A DNA stretch of 64,000 nt, taken from positions 435,446 to 499,445 of the forward strand of contig NZ_JAQSDO010000020.1 of assembly GCF_029945965.1 (NCBI RefSeq). The letters are read 5' to 3'. Positions within the stretch are counted from its first letter, which is position 1, and each line of letters opens with the position of its first letter. Shown here piece by piece: positions 8,765-17,200 of this stretch. The notes under the pieces were generated by a model. The model ran no database searches and was not told the DNA's origin. It saw nothing but the letters and a program-made list of their open reading frames with translations. The position numbers and the translations under genes are program-made. This DNA is from Thermomonas sp. (GTDB lineage: Bacteria > Pseudomonadota > Gammaproteobacteria > Xanthomonadales > Xanthomonadaceae).

Positions 8765-9559
8765 ATGAAGCAATACCTCGACCTGCTAAGGCATGTGCTG
8801 GAACACGGCACCGAAAAGGCCGACCGCACCGGCACCGGTACCCGCAGCGTGTTCGGCTGGCAGATGCGCTTCGACCTGGCCCAGGGCTTCCCGCTTGTCA
8901 CCACCAAGAAACTGCACCTGCGCTCGATCATCCATGAGCTGCTGTGGTTCCTGCAGGGTGAAACCAATATCGCCTACCTGACCGCCAACAAGGTCGGCAT
9001 CTGGGATGAGTGGGCCGATGAGCAGGGCGAGCTTGGCCCGGTCTACGGCAAGCAGTGGCGCAGCTGGGAAGACGCGGATGGGCGCCAGATCGACCAGATC
9101 CGTTGGGTCGTCGACGAGATCAAGCGCAACCCGGATTCGCGCCGGCTGATCGTGTCGGCATGGAACGTGGCCGACCTGCCACGCATGGCATTGATGCCCT
9201 GCCACACACTGTTCCAGTTCTATGTGGCCGACGGAAAGCTGAGTTGCCAGCTGTACCAGCGTAGCGGCGACATTTTCCTGGGCGTGCCATTCAACATCGC
9301 CAGCTACGCATTGCTCACCCAGATGGTGGCGCAGGTGTGCGGGCTGGGTGTTGGCGATTTCGTGCACACGCTGGGCGATGCGCACCTGTATTCGAACCAT
9401 TTCGAACAGGCTCGCGAACAGCTTTCACGCGCGCCGCGCGCGTTGCCGACACTGAAGCTCAACCCGGATGTCGATGACATCTTCGGTTTCAGCTTCGACG
9501 ACATCGCGATCGAAGGTTACGATCCGCTACCTGCGATCAAGGCACCCGTTGCGGTGTGA
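8765..9559 (+). CDS. thyA: Thymidylate synthase
   Basis: 264-residue enzyme, the same length as E. coli ThyA, that methylates dUMP to dTMP using methylene-tetrahydrofolate and yields dihydrofolate. The nucleophile Cys146 lies in [10 protein letters not shown]; the folate and dUMP loop ([21 protein letters not shown]) and the [11 protein letters not shown] loop are intact. The ATG at 8765 gives the canonical MKQYLDLL start and is the last of four equivalent ATGAAG starts made by the upstream repeats. The dihydrofolate reductase needed to recycle its product is encoded 10 bases downstream. Confidence 0.97.
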   Translation: MKQYLDLLRHVLEHGTEKADRTGTGTRSVFGWQMRFDLAQGFPLVTTKKLHLRSIIHELLWFLQGETNIAYLTANKVGIWDEWADEQGELGPVYGKQWRSWEDADGRQIDQIRWVVDEIKRNPDSRRLIVSAWNVADLPRMALMPCHTLFQFYVADGKLSCQLYQRSGDIFLGVPFNIASYALLTQMVAQVCGLGVGDFVHTLGDAHLYSNHFEQAREQLSRAPRALPTLKLNPDVDDIFGFSFDDIAIEGYDPLPAIKAPVAV

Positions 9560-9569
9560 GTGTCGTGCA

Positions 9570-10061
9570 ATGAAGATTTCGCTGATCGCGGCCATGGACC
9601 GCAACTTCGCCATCGGCAAGGGTAATGCGCTGCCTTGGCACCTGCCCGACGACCTGAAGCGGTTCAAGGCGTTGACTGTAGGAAAACCAATCCTGATGGG
9701 GCGCAAGACCGCGCTATCGCTGGGTCGTGCTTTGCCGGGGCGGCAAAACCTGGTGCTGACCCGCAGTGGCCAGGTGCCGTTCGACGGCATGCGGGCGGTG
9801 GCTTCGCTTGAAGAGGCACGCTGCATTGTGGATGAGACTGGTACCGATGCGTTGTGCGTAATCGGCGGTGGTGAGATTTACGCACTGACGCTGCTCATCG
9901 CCACGCACCTGCACCTGACCATGGTCAATACCGAGGTCAGTGGCGCGGATGCGTTCTTCCCGTGCTTCGATATTGGCCAGTGGCGCGAAACTTCCCGCGA
10001 ACCGCACGCAGCCGATACGCGGCATGCGTTTGCGTTCGAGTTCGTCGATTACGAAAAGTAG
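9570..10061 (+). CDS. folA: Dihydrofolate reductase
   Basis: 163-residue cytosolic reductase that regenerates tetrahydrofolate with NADPH, complementing thyA just upstream. Visible are the N-terminal ISLIAAMDRNFAIGKGNALPW with the Met20-type loop, the catalytic acid in PDDLKRFK, the cofactor motif GRKTALSLGRALPGRQN and the VIGGGEIY segment. The ATG at 9570, 10 bases past the thyA stop, gives the normal family N-terminus; earlier in-frame codons overlap thyA and were rejected. A long inverted repeat follows eight bases after the stop. Confidence 0.96.
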   Translation: MKISLIAAMDRNFAIGKGNALPWHLPDDLKRFKALTVGKPILMGRKTALSLGRALPGRQNLVLTRSGQVPFDGMRAVASLEEARCIVDETGTDALCVIGGGEIYALTLLIATHLHLTMVNTEVSGADAFFPCFDIGQWRETSREPHAADTRHAFAFEFVDYEK

Positions 10062-10068
10062 CCGACAC

Positions 10069-10148
10069 AAAAAGGGGTCAGAGAACATTTCCGCTTGAGA
10101 ATGCTGAGTCAGCGACTGCATGGAGGAAATGTTCTCTGACCCCTTTTT
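10069..10148. repeat. REP/MITE-like element with perfect 24-bp inverted repeats
   Basis: The arms 10069-10092 and 10125-10148 are exact reverse complements over 24 bases (starting AAAAAGGGGTCAGAG), separated by a 32-base loop. As RNA it would be a very stable hairpin ending in a T-run in the plus direction, so it likely doubles as terminator for folA. In my recollection the GGGGTCAGAG core recurs in many proteobacterial genomes, often near RAYT-type REP transposase genes; no such gene is in this window. Confidence 0.85.
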
Positions 10149-10154
10149 ACCAGC

Positions 10155-10172
10155 AAAATTTACTCTGACCCC
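10155..10172 (-). repeat. Partial copy of the GGGGTCAGAG repeat, forming the end of apaH
   Basis: On the minus strand this reads GGGGTCAGAGTAAATTTT, a variant of the arm of the neighbouring 10069-10148 element. The apaH stop codon (TAA, 10160-10162) and its last residues fall inside it, so repeat DNA has supplied the present end of that gene. Confidence 0.7.
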
Positions 10173-11113
10173 ATCTCGGGGACAGGTAATTTCTCCGGCG
10201 ATTTTTCGCGCTGTTTTTCGCGCCCGTCGCGGCGGCGCTGGTCATGCTGCGGTCGATGCGGCTTTGGCGGGCGCTGGCGCGGTGTGGGTGCGGCCACGTC
10301 GCGGCCGGGCACCTGCACGACATGCAGGGTTTCGGCGTCCAGTTGCAGCGCGGTGAGTTTGCCGCTCCAGACCGCGCCGGTATCGATCGCGTGCACGCCC
10401 TGGCCGACGAACAGGCCCAGTGCACTCCAGTGCCCGCAGACTACTTTCAGGTCGCGCTGGGCACGGCCCGGTACCGAGAACCACGGATACAGGCCAGGTG
10501 GCTGGCTGCCTGGTTCGCCCTTTTGGTCGAAGGCGATGCGCCCGCGCGGGCTGCAATAGCGCATGCGGGTGAAAATGTTGATGATCGCGCGGTCGCGCTC
10601 GGGACCGCTCAGGCGTGGCGACCAGTCCGGGCCATCGCCATACATGTTGCGAAACAGCTTGCGGTAATTTTCGCCCTGCAGGCGGGCTTCAATTTCGCGT
10701 GCGTGGCGTTCGGCCAGTTGCGTCGTCCATTTCGGCGCCAGCCCGGCATGCACCATCATCCAGCCAAGCTCGCGGTCAACATGCGCGAGTTTCTGCTTGC
10801 GCAGCCAGGCCAGTAGTTCCGGGGCATCCTCGGCGAACAGCACGCCCTGCAGGTCGGCGTTGACCTTGCGCTGGTCCTCGGGCGAGCGCTCGCCGATCGC
10901 CAGCAGCGACAGATCGTGGTTGCCCAGCACCACGTGGCTCACCTCGCGTAGCGAATGCACCAGCCGCAAGGTTTCGATCGACTGCCCGCCGCGATTGACC
11001 AGGTCGCCGCAGAACCACAGCCGGTCGACCGCGGGGTCGAAGCGGATGCGCTCCAGCAGGCGCTGGGTCACGTCGTAGCAACCCTGCAGGTCGCCGATTG
11101 CCCACGTACTCAC
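10160..11113 (-). CDS. apaH: Symmetrical bis(5'-nucleosyl)-tetraphosphatase
   Basis: Metallophosphoesterase that splits Ap4A into two ADP, controlling alarmone and NpnN RNA-cap levels. The calcineurin-type motifs are clear: GDLQGC, GDLVNRG, GNHDLSLLA and MVHAGLAP, plus GHWSALG near the end of the fold. At 317 residues it is longer than E. coli ApaH (about 280): the last 45 or so residues form a Pro/Arg/Lys-rich tail (RQRPPKPHRPQ and following) that ends within a REP-derived sequence. It follows apaG on the same strand, as in most gammaproteobacteria. Confidence 0.95.
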   Translation of the reverse strand: MSTWAIGDLQGCYDVTQRLLERIRFDPAVDRLWFCGDLVNRGGQSIETLRLVHSLREVSHVVLGNHDLSLLAIGERSPEDQRKVNADLQGVLFAEDAPELLAWLRKQKLAHVDRELGWMMVHAGLAPKWTTQLAERHAREIEARLQGENYRKLFRNMYGDGPDWSPRLSGPERDRAIINIFTRMRYCSPRGRIAFDQKGEPGSQPPGLYPWFSVPGRAQRDLKVVCGHWSALGLFVGQGVHAIDTGAVWSGKLTALQLDAETLHVVQVPGRDVAAPTPRQRPPKPHRPQHDQRRRDGREKQREKSPEKLPVPEMGSE

Positions 11114-11128
11114 CGTAGTCTCCTGCGC

Positions 11129-11509
11129 TCAGTGCAACGTGCGCGGGATGGCCAGCGTGAACAGCGGAATCGGCGCAGCAAAGCGAGTGCCGTCGTCGGC
11201 CAGGATGTCGTAGCTGCCGCGCATGGTGCCAATGTCGGTTTCCAGCACCGCGCCCGATGTGTACTCGAAGCCTTCGCCAGGTCGCAGCCAGGGTTGCTCG
11301 CCGACCACGCCTTCGCCGACCACTTCCTGCACCTTGCCGTTGCCGTCGGTGATCAGCCAGTGGCGGCCAAGCAGGCGCGCGGGCACCTTGCCGCCATTGC
11401 GGATATGGATGGTGTAAGCGAATACGAAGCGGCCTTCCTCCGGCGCGGACTGGTCGTCCAGGAAGCAGGTAGCGACGTCGATGTCGAAAAGATAGTCGGT
11501 GGTACTCAT
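11129..11509 (-). CDS. apaG: ApaG domain protein
   Basis: 126-residue protein with the ApaG immunoglobulin-like beta-sandwich. Recognisable blocks are [45 protein letters not shown] and MRGSYDIL, matching the conserved GRHW and GE.P.L.PGE.F.Y.SG motifs. Genetic work in Salmonella linked it (as CorD) to Co/Mg efflux, but the molecular role is open. It stands between rsmA and apaH in the usual order, 15 bases upstream of apaH. Confidence 0.95.
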   Translation of the reverse strand: MSTTDYLFDIDVATCFLDDQSAPEEGRFVFAYTIHIRNGGKVPARLLGRHWLITDGNGKVQEVVGEGVVGEQPWLRPGEGFEYTSGAVLETDIGTMRGSYDILADDGTRFAAPIPLFTLAIPRTLH

Positions 11510-11567
11510 GCGCCTAGTGTAGCCGCGACGCGTGAATCACCGCACACGCGGCGATCACTTGCACCGA

Positions 11568-12371
11568 TCACCGGTGGGCGAGGAGGTTGGCCAGCTGCAC
11601 GAAGCCACCGACTTCGATCTGTTCCGCGCGTGCATCCGGGCGCAAGCCGGCGGCTTCGATCTGACCGCTATCAGCCACGCTATTGAGCGCATTGCGCAGG
11701 GTCTTGCGGCGTTGGCCGAAGGCGGCGCGCACCACATTGGCGAACACCTGCCGGTCCACGACCTTGATCTGGTCTGTGGATTTCGGTACCAGCCGCACGA
11801 CTGCCGAATCCACCTTCGGCGCCGGCCGGAATGCACCCGGAGGCACGGTGAACAGCGGCGTCACCGCGCAATAGGCCTGCAGCATCACGCTCAGCCGGCC
11901 GTAGACCTTGTTGCCCGGCCCCGATGCCATGCGCTCGACCACTTCCTTTTGCAGCATGAAGTGCATGTCGCGGACGGCAGGCGCATGGTCCAGTGCGTGG
12001 AACAGGATCGGCGAGCTGAGGTTGTAGGGCAGGTTGCCGACCAGGCGAATCTGGCCGTTCGCATCGCCACGCATGGCGGCAAGCGCGGTGAAATCCACGC
12101 CCAGTACGTCGCCTTCGATCAAGTGCAGCTGGCCATGTTCACGTGCGGCAGCCTGCAGTGGTGCATGCAGGTCACGGTCGAACTCGATCGCGGTCAGTTC
12201 ACCATGCTTTCGCAGCAGCGGAAAGGTCAGCGCGCCTTGGCCGGGGCCGATTTCGACGATGACATCGCCCAGCCGTGGATCCACCGCCAGCACGATCTTG
12301 TCGATCACGCTGTGCTCGTGCAGGAAATTCTGTCCGAGATGCTTCTTGGCGGGTTCGGTGAAGGCACTCAT
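11568..12371 (-). CDS. rsmA: 16S rRNA dimethyladenosine transferase
   Basis: SAM-dependent enzyme (267 residues) that dimethylates A1518 and A1519 of 16S rRNA late in 30S assembly. The N-terminal KKHLGQNFLHEHSVIDKI is diagnostic; the SAM loop VIEIGPGQGALT and the catalytic NLPYNLSSPI (motif IV) follow, with a small helical C-terminal domain. It lies between pdxA (24 bases upstream) and apaG, the classic pdxA-rsmA-apaG-apaH order that in E. coli is part of the surA operon. Confidence 0.97.
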   Translation of the reverse strand: MSAFTEPAKKHLGQNFLHEHSVIDKIVLAVDPRLGDVIVEIGPGQGALTFPLLRKHGELTAIEFDRDLHAPLQAAAREHGQLHLIEGDVLGVDFTALAAMRGDANGQIRLVGNLPYNLSSPILFHALDHAPAVRDMHFMLQKEVVERMASGPGNKVYGRLSVMLQAYCAVTPLFTVPPGAFRPAPKVDSAVVRLVPKSTDQIKVVDRQVFANVVRAAFGQRRKTLRNALNSVADSGQIEAAGLRPDARAEQIEVGGFVQLANLLAHR

Positions 12372-12395
12372 GAAAGAAGGCTCATACAGGCTGGC

Positions 12396-13370
12396 TTATG
12401 CCGTCACCCGACGACGCGCCAGTTGCGTGCAGGTGTCGATCGCGGCAAACAGGCTGGACGGATCAGCAGTGCCGGTACCGGCCAGTTCCAGCGCGGTGCC
12501 ATGGTCGACCGCGACTCGCGGATAGGGCAGGCCCAGGCTGATGTTCACCGCATTGGCGAAGTCGCTGTATTTCAGCACTGGCAAACCTTGATCATGGTAC
12601 ATCGCCAGAACCGCGTCGAACCCGCGCAGCTTCTCCGGCAGGAAGGCGGTGTCGGCCGGCAGTGGGCCGATCAGGCGCATGCCGGTCGCGCGAAGCGCAT
12701 CCAGAGTGGGCTCGATGATGCGCAATTCCTCGTCGCCAAGGTGGCCGGCTTCGCCAGCATGCGGGTTCAGCCCAAGCACGGCGATGGTGGGCTCGGCGAT
12801 GCCGAAGTCGTTGCGTAGGGCGGCATGCACGATTCGCAGGGTGTCGCGGAGTGCGTCGGGCGAGATCGCGTCGGCAACCGCGCGCAATGGGATGTGCGTA
12901 GTCAATAATGCAACGCGGACGATGCGGTTGGCCAGCATCATCACCACCTTGCAGCCGGCTTGTTCGGCCAGCAGGCCGGTGGTGCCGGTGTAGGTAATCC
13001 CGCCGGCATTGATCGCGGCCTTGTGCACCGGGCCAGTAACCAGCCCGTCCATTCGGCCATCGATGCAGGCCTGGCTAGCCAGAATGAGGGCATCGATTAC
13101 CGACGTGGCGTTGGCTGCCTCGGGTGTGCCGAATGCCGCGACAACCGGATGCGCGATCTCCACGATTTCCAGGCTGCGCTGCGATACAGGGATTTCGCCA
13201 GCGCGATGCAGTTCAAGCGGCAGATGCAAGGCTTTCGCGGCGCGGCGAAGGATCGCCGCATCGCCATGGATCACAAGTTCTGCCTCCCAGTCCTGCTGGG
13301 CGGCGCGTACCACAAGCTCTGGGCCAATGCCTGCCGGTTCCCCGGGAACCAAGGCTAGCCGTGGGCGCAT
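12396..13370 (-). CDS. pdxA: 4-hydroxythreonine-4-phosphate dehydrogenase
   Basis: NAD-dependent metal enzyme (324 residues) of pyridoxal phosphate synthesis. Features visible are the N-terminal LALVPGEPAGIGPELVVRA, the substrate segment VTGPVHKAAINAGGITYTGTTGLLAE, metal-binding His residues (VALLTTHIPLRAV and MYHDQGLPVLK), and the C-terminal GLPYPRVAVDHGTALELAGTG. It starts six bases after the surA stop and precedes rsmA, consistent with one transcript from lptD to apaH. Confidence 0.96.
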   Translation of the reverse strand: MRPRLALVPGEPAGIGPELVVRAAQQDWEAELVIHGDAAILRRAAKALHLPLELHRAGEIPVSQRSLEIVEIAHPVVAAFGTPEAANATSVIDALILASQACIDGRMDGLVTGPVHKAAINAGGITYTGTTGLLAEQAGCKVVMMLANRIVRVALLTTHIPLRAVADAISPDALRDTLRIVHAALRNDFGIAEPTIAVLGLNPHAGEAGHLGDEELRIIEPTLDALRATGMRLIGPLPADTAFLPEKLRGFDAVLAMYHDQGLPVLKYSDFANAVNISLGLPYPRVAVDHGTALELAGTGTADPSSLFAAIDTCTQLARRRVTA

Positions 13371-13376
13371 GCTGGT

Positions 13377-14810
13377 TCAATTGCCGAAGATCGAATTGTC
13401 GCGCTCATTTTCCGGCACCGTCATCTTCTTCTTTTTCTTCGGCGCCGGGGTGTCGTCCAGCTTCGGTGCGGTGGATCGACCATTCGCGTCCCGCACGTCG
13501 ACATATGCTTCGCCGCGCGTTTCGCGCAGGAAGCGGTTCCATTCATCTTCCAGCTTGCGGCCGCCGATGGTCTCGCGGATCTTTGCACGCACATTGTCGT
13601 TACCAGCTGCGATCTGGCGGCTGCCGGTGCGCTGCAGGATCACCCAGCCGGCGTCCGTCTTGAATGGAGCGGAGATCGCTTTGTCGTCCAGTGCGGCGAC
13701 CTGCATGGCATAGGCATTGCCGTAGGTATCGCCGGTCAGCCAGCCCAAGTCGCCACCACGGCGCCTGGTTGTGGTGTCGTCGGAAGATTCTGACGCCAGC
13801 GTTGCGAAGTCGGCGCCACCAGCCAGGCGTGCGGCCAGGGTCTCGACCTTGGACTTGGCCGCGGCATCGTCGGTCTTGTCGTCGATCTTGATCAGGATCT
13901 GCCTGGCCTGGAACTGCGTGACCTGCTCGCCGGCAGCGGCGGACTGGGTGCGCGTATCGACCAATTGCAGCAGCTGGAAGCCGCTGGGTCCGCGAATCGG
14001 GCCAATGATCTGGCCAGGTTGCATCTGCTGGATAGCAGTGGCGAATGCCGGCGGGATCTCGTTCTGGCCACGCCAGCCGAGGTCGCCGCCTTCCAGTGCA
14101 TTCGGGCTATCCGAATAGCGCACGGCGGCAGCGGAGAACGTCATCTCGCCCTTGTCAACCAGAGCCTTCACGCCCTCGATCTTCTTCTGCGCGATGGCCA
14201 ATTGCTCGGGCGTCGCGCCATCGGGCGCATTGACAAGGATGTGCGCCAGATGGAATTGCTGGCTGCCTGTGGCTGCGGCGGTTGCAAGCGCGGCATCGAC
14301 TTCAGCTTCGCTGACGTTGATCCGGCCCTGGGCAAAGCTCTGGCGAAGCTTCTGGGTGATGATTTCGTCGCGAAGGTTGCTGCGGAACTCAGTGAACGAC
14401 ATGCCCTCCCGGGCGAGGCGTTCGCGCAACTGGTCGACGTTCATACTATTTTGCTGGGATACGCCCTGAACAGCGCGATCGATCTCCTCGTCGCTGGCGG
14501 TGATGCCGGAATCCTTGGCTCGCGAGAGCTGCAGGCGCATCAGGATCAGGCGCTCAAGCACTTGCCGTTCCAGCACGTCGGCCGGGGGCAACTGGTTGGC
14601 CTTGTCGGCGTATTGGACACGGATGTTGGCCAGCGCGCGATCGAGTTCGCTACGCAGGATCACGTCTGCATTGACGACCGCGGCTATGCGGTCTACCGGC
14701 GCGATGACGGGGGCGTTCTGCGCCAGCGCCACGGGGGCGGCCGGCAACAGAGCTGCAAGCAGGATGGCCAGGGCGGTACGGCGGAAGATAGGTGAAATCG
14801 ATTCGGTCAT
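13377..14810 (-). CDS. surA: Periplasmic peptidyl-prolyl isomerase and outer-membrane protein chaperone
   Basis: 477-residue periplasmic chaperone that escorts unfolded outer-membrane proteins, including LptD, to the Bam machine. It has a signal peptide (about 1-31), an N-terminal SurA domain with VDRIAAVVNADVILRSELDRAL, and two parvulin domains (about 190-290 and 300-400). The tail is Lys-rich before a short conserved end. Its ATG overlaps the lptD stop by four bases, so chaperone and a major client are coupled, as in E. coli where surA also follows lptD. Confidence 0.96.
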   Translation of the reverse strand: MTESISPIFRRTALAILLAALLPAAPVALAQNAPVIAPVDRIAAVVNADVILRSELDRALANIRVQYADKANQLPPADVLERQVLERLILMRLQLSRAKDSGITASDEEIDRAVQGVSQQNSMNVDQLRERLAREGMSFTEFRSNLRDEIITQKLRQSFAQGRINVSEAEVDAALATAAATGSQQFHLAHILVNAPDGATPEQLAIAQKKIEGVKALVDKGEMTFSAAAVRYSDSPNALEGGDLGWRGQNEIPPAFATAIQQMQPGQIIGPIRGPSGFQLLQLVDTRTQSAAAGEQVTQFQARQILIKIDDKTDDAAAKSKVETLAARLAGGADFATLASESSDDTTTRRRGGDLGWLTGDTYGNAYAMQVAALDDKAISAPFKTDAGWVILQRTGSRQIAAGNDNVRAKIRETIGGRKLEDEWNRFLRETRGEAYVDVRDANGRSTAPKLDDTPAPKKKKKMTVPENERDNSIFGN

Positions 14811-17122
14811 GGTCTGGCGTTGGTATCCGGCGGGGTGGGCTGGCCTGTGGCGGTCTGCGGCGGCACCAGGTACAGATCATCGCGATTGTAGCCGAGGATG
14901 GCCCGGCGCAAGGCGCGCTTGGTGTCCTGGCCGGCGGAACCAAGTCCCTTGAGTTCAATCTCGAACATGATTGCGTTGCTCAGATCGCCAGCGCGATTGT
15001 GCACGTAGCGGCGGGCCACAAGCCGAACGGCGACACAACAGCTGTCCCACTGGAAGCCAGCGAGGGTTTCCAGTGCCTTGTTGTCATGCAGTGAGTAGTA
15101 ATAGCGGCCGACAATGCTCCAGGCCGGGCTGATCGGATACAGGAACGACAAATCGGTCTGTTCAAGCAGCGAGCGCCGGTAGCGGTAACCGAGATTGAAC
15201 ACGCCATCATCCGGCAGCAGGTAACGGGCGCGCACGCTGGCCAGATCGGTGTGATTGAATTTCGGGTCCCATTGATAGGAGGCACCGAAGGTCCAGCGGT
15301 CGGTCGGTGCGTAGTTGGCGTCCGCGACCCAGGCCGAGTTGCCCTTTTCGGTGATGGGTTCGCCCGGGATCAGCACGCGCGACTCGTCGAAATAGCGGAT
15401 CTGGCCGAGGCTGGCGGAGAAACGCTCGCGGCCATCGGACTGGCGGATCATCCGCGTACTCATGGCCAGGGTGAGCTGGTTGGCATCGGCCTGGCGGTCG
15501 GCACCGGAATAGCGGTTGTCGCGGAACAGCTGGCCCCAGCTGAAGGTCAGTGGCTGGGTATCGAACAGCGGCATGTCGCTCTGGTTGGTGTAGGGAACCT
15601 TCAGGTAGAACAGGCGCGGTTCGATGGTCTGCAGGTAGTCCTTGCCCTTGACCGTGGTGTCGCGGTCGAAATAGGCGCCGGCGTCCAGGCTGAAGATAGG
15701 CTGGTTGCGTGAAGGCGAGCTGTTGCCGCCCAGCGATGTGGCCAAGCCATGGTCAAGCTGGTAGGAGGTATGCCGAAATGCGGCAGTCGGACGCAGGAAC
15801 CAGCTGTCACCCTCCAATGGCAGGCTGATCCAGGGCTTCAGGTCCAAGCGCGAACCTGCGTCGAAACTCGGGTGCTGGAAGCGCACGGCTTCGGCCTCCA
15901 CGCCGGCCACGAAGCCACTGCCGATCTTGCGCTCCCAATGCACATAGCCGCGCGGCATGCGGTTGTAGGGCAGCACCGACTCGGTCAGGGTAAAGTCGGC
16001 CAGCTGCCAGTGGTCGGCGCTGAAGCCCGCGTCCCAATCCTTTCCGCGTCCATAGATGCCGACCGAACTGAATGCGGTGTATTGCGACAGGCCATCGATG
16101 CTGTTGCTGAAATCTTCGAAATAGCGGGTATCGCTGATCCAGTTGATATTGGCGCGTGCTTGCCAATACTGGTTGACGTTCTGGAACGCGGCGTAGTGGA
16201 ACAGACCGCGATCTCGATGACGCAGGTCGTCATTCGGCATCCAGGTGCCTTCAACCGTGCCGGCGCCACCCTCGACCAGGTAACGGAACTGCGCCCCCAG
16301 TTGCACGCCACGCGAGCTCATCAGGCGCGGGTTGATGGTGGCGTCATAGTTCGGCGCAAGGTTCAGGTAGATCGGTTGCCGGATGTCGAAGCCGTTGCGG
16401 CTGGAATTGGAGATCGACGGGAACAGCAGGCCGGTGCGGCGGCGCTCGTCGGTCGGAAACTTGAACCATGGCAGGTAGATCACCGGTACCTTGCCGACCA
16501 TCAGGGTGGCGCCATGGGCGACCGCCATGCCGGTTTCGGTGTTCACATCGATCTCGCGTGCGCGAAGTTCCCACTGGCGTTTCTCGGGTGGGCAAGTGGA
16601 ATAAGTGGCGCCATGCAGGGCGCCGAGATCGCCGTTGAGCATGATGCTGTCGGCACCGCCATTGCCGCGTTGCGACAGCAACTGATACTCGATGTCGTGC
16701 AGGGTGTGGATGTCCTTGGCCTGGTCGCCTTCGGCGCGTTTAGCCACCAGGCGCAGGCCACTGCCCTGGTAGCGGATATTGCCTTCGGCGGTGTACTGCT
16801 CTTTCGATTTGTCGTATTTGAGCTTCTCGGCACCCATGAACTGGTCGCCGCGGCGCAGGGTCACGTTGCCGTTGAACACCGGGTTCGCTTCGGTGCCCGA
16901 GAGCGCATCGCCCTCGATATCGGTGGCTTCATTGGCATTGTCGATCTTGATGCCGTCCGGCAGCGTCTGCGCATCTGCAAACGGCTTGACCACGTCCTGT
17001 ACCGGGCATAAGCCCCAGTTCTGCGGCTTGTCGTCAGCGGCGTAGGCCTGCAGGGAAAAGGCGATGCACAACGGCAACGGCAGCAGACGCAGGGATGGGC
17101 GCACGATATTTCCAGAAGACAC
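14807..17122 (-). CDS. lptD: LPS assembly outer-membrane protein
   Basis: 771-residue beta-barrel that with LptE inserts lipopolysaccharide into the outer leaflet. Signal peptide about 1-28; an OstA/LptA-like N-terminal domain (about 60-200) receives LPS from the periplasmic bridge; the barrel fills the rest. The four cysteines that form the two non-consecutive disulfides in E. coli have counterparts: GLCPVQ near residue 39, STCPPEKR, and the adjacent pair DSCCVAV near the end. The start is a GTG at 17122; a second in-frame GTG at 17104 would also give an acceptable signal peptide. Confidence 0.96.
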   Translation of the reverse strand: MSSGNIVRPSLRLLPLPLCIAFSLQAYAADDKPQNWGLCPVQDVVKPFADAQTLPDGIKIDNANEATDIEGDALSGTEANPVFNGNVTLRRGDQFMGAEKLKYDKSKEQYTAEGNIRYQGSGLRLVAKRAEGDQAKDIHTLHDIEYQLLSQRGNGGADSIMLNGDLGALHGATYSTCPPEKRQWELRAREIDVNTETGMAVAHGATLMVGKVPVIYLPWFKFPTDERRRTGLLFPSISNSSRNGFDIRQPIYLNLAPNYDATINPRLMSSRGVQLGAQFRYLVEGGAGTVEGTWMPNDDLRHRDRGLFHYAAFQNVNQYWQARANINWISDTRYFEDFSNSIDGLSQYTAFSSVGIYGRGKDWDAGFSADHWQLADFTLTESVLPYNRMPRGYVHWERKIGSGFVAGVEAEAVRFQHPSFDAGSRLDLKPWISLPLEGDSWFLRPTAAFRHTSYQLDHGLATSLGGNSSPSRNQPIFSLDAGAYFDRDTTVKGKDYLQTIEPRLFYLKVPYTNQSDMPLFDTQPLTFSWGQLFRDNRYSGADRQADANQLTLAMSTRMIRQSDGRERFSASLGQIRYFDESRVLIPGEPITEKGNSAWVADANYAPTDRWTFGASYQWDPKFNHTDLASVRARYLLPDDGVFNLGYRYRRSLLEQTDLSFLYPISPAWSIVGRYYYSLHDNKALETLAGFQWDSCCVAVRLVARRYVHNRAGDLSNAIMFEIELKGLGSAGQDTKRALRRAILGYNRDDLYLVPPQTATGQPTPPDTNARP

Positions 17123-17200
17123 AATCCGGCGGCTAGCTTGCCGGAACGCCGACGGGTGGGCAAACGCTTGACACGATTGTGCCTTGCCCGGGCGGGCGAG

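Noticed and set aside
11532..12818. 428-codon plus-strand frame across rsmA and pdxA
   Set aside because: Antisense to two well-supported enzymes; no family motif; composition typical of mirror frames.
15749..17011. 420-codon plus-strand frame inside lptD
   Set aside because: Antisense to lptD, whose domains and cysteines are all present; no start region or motif.
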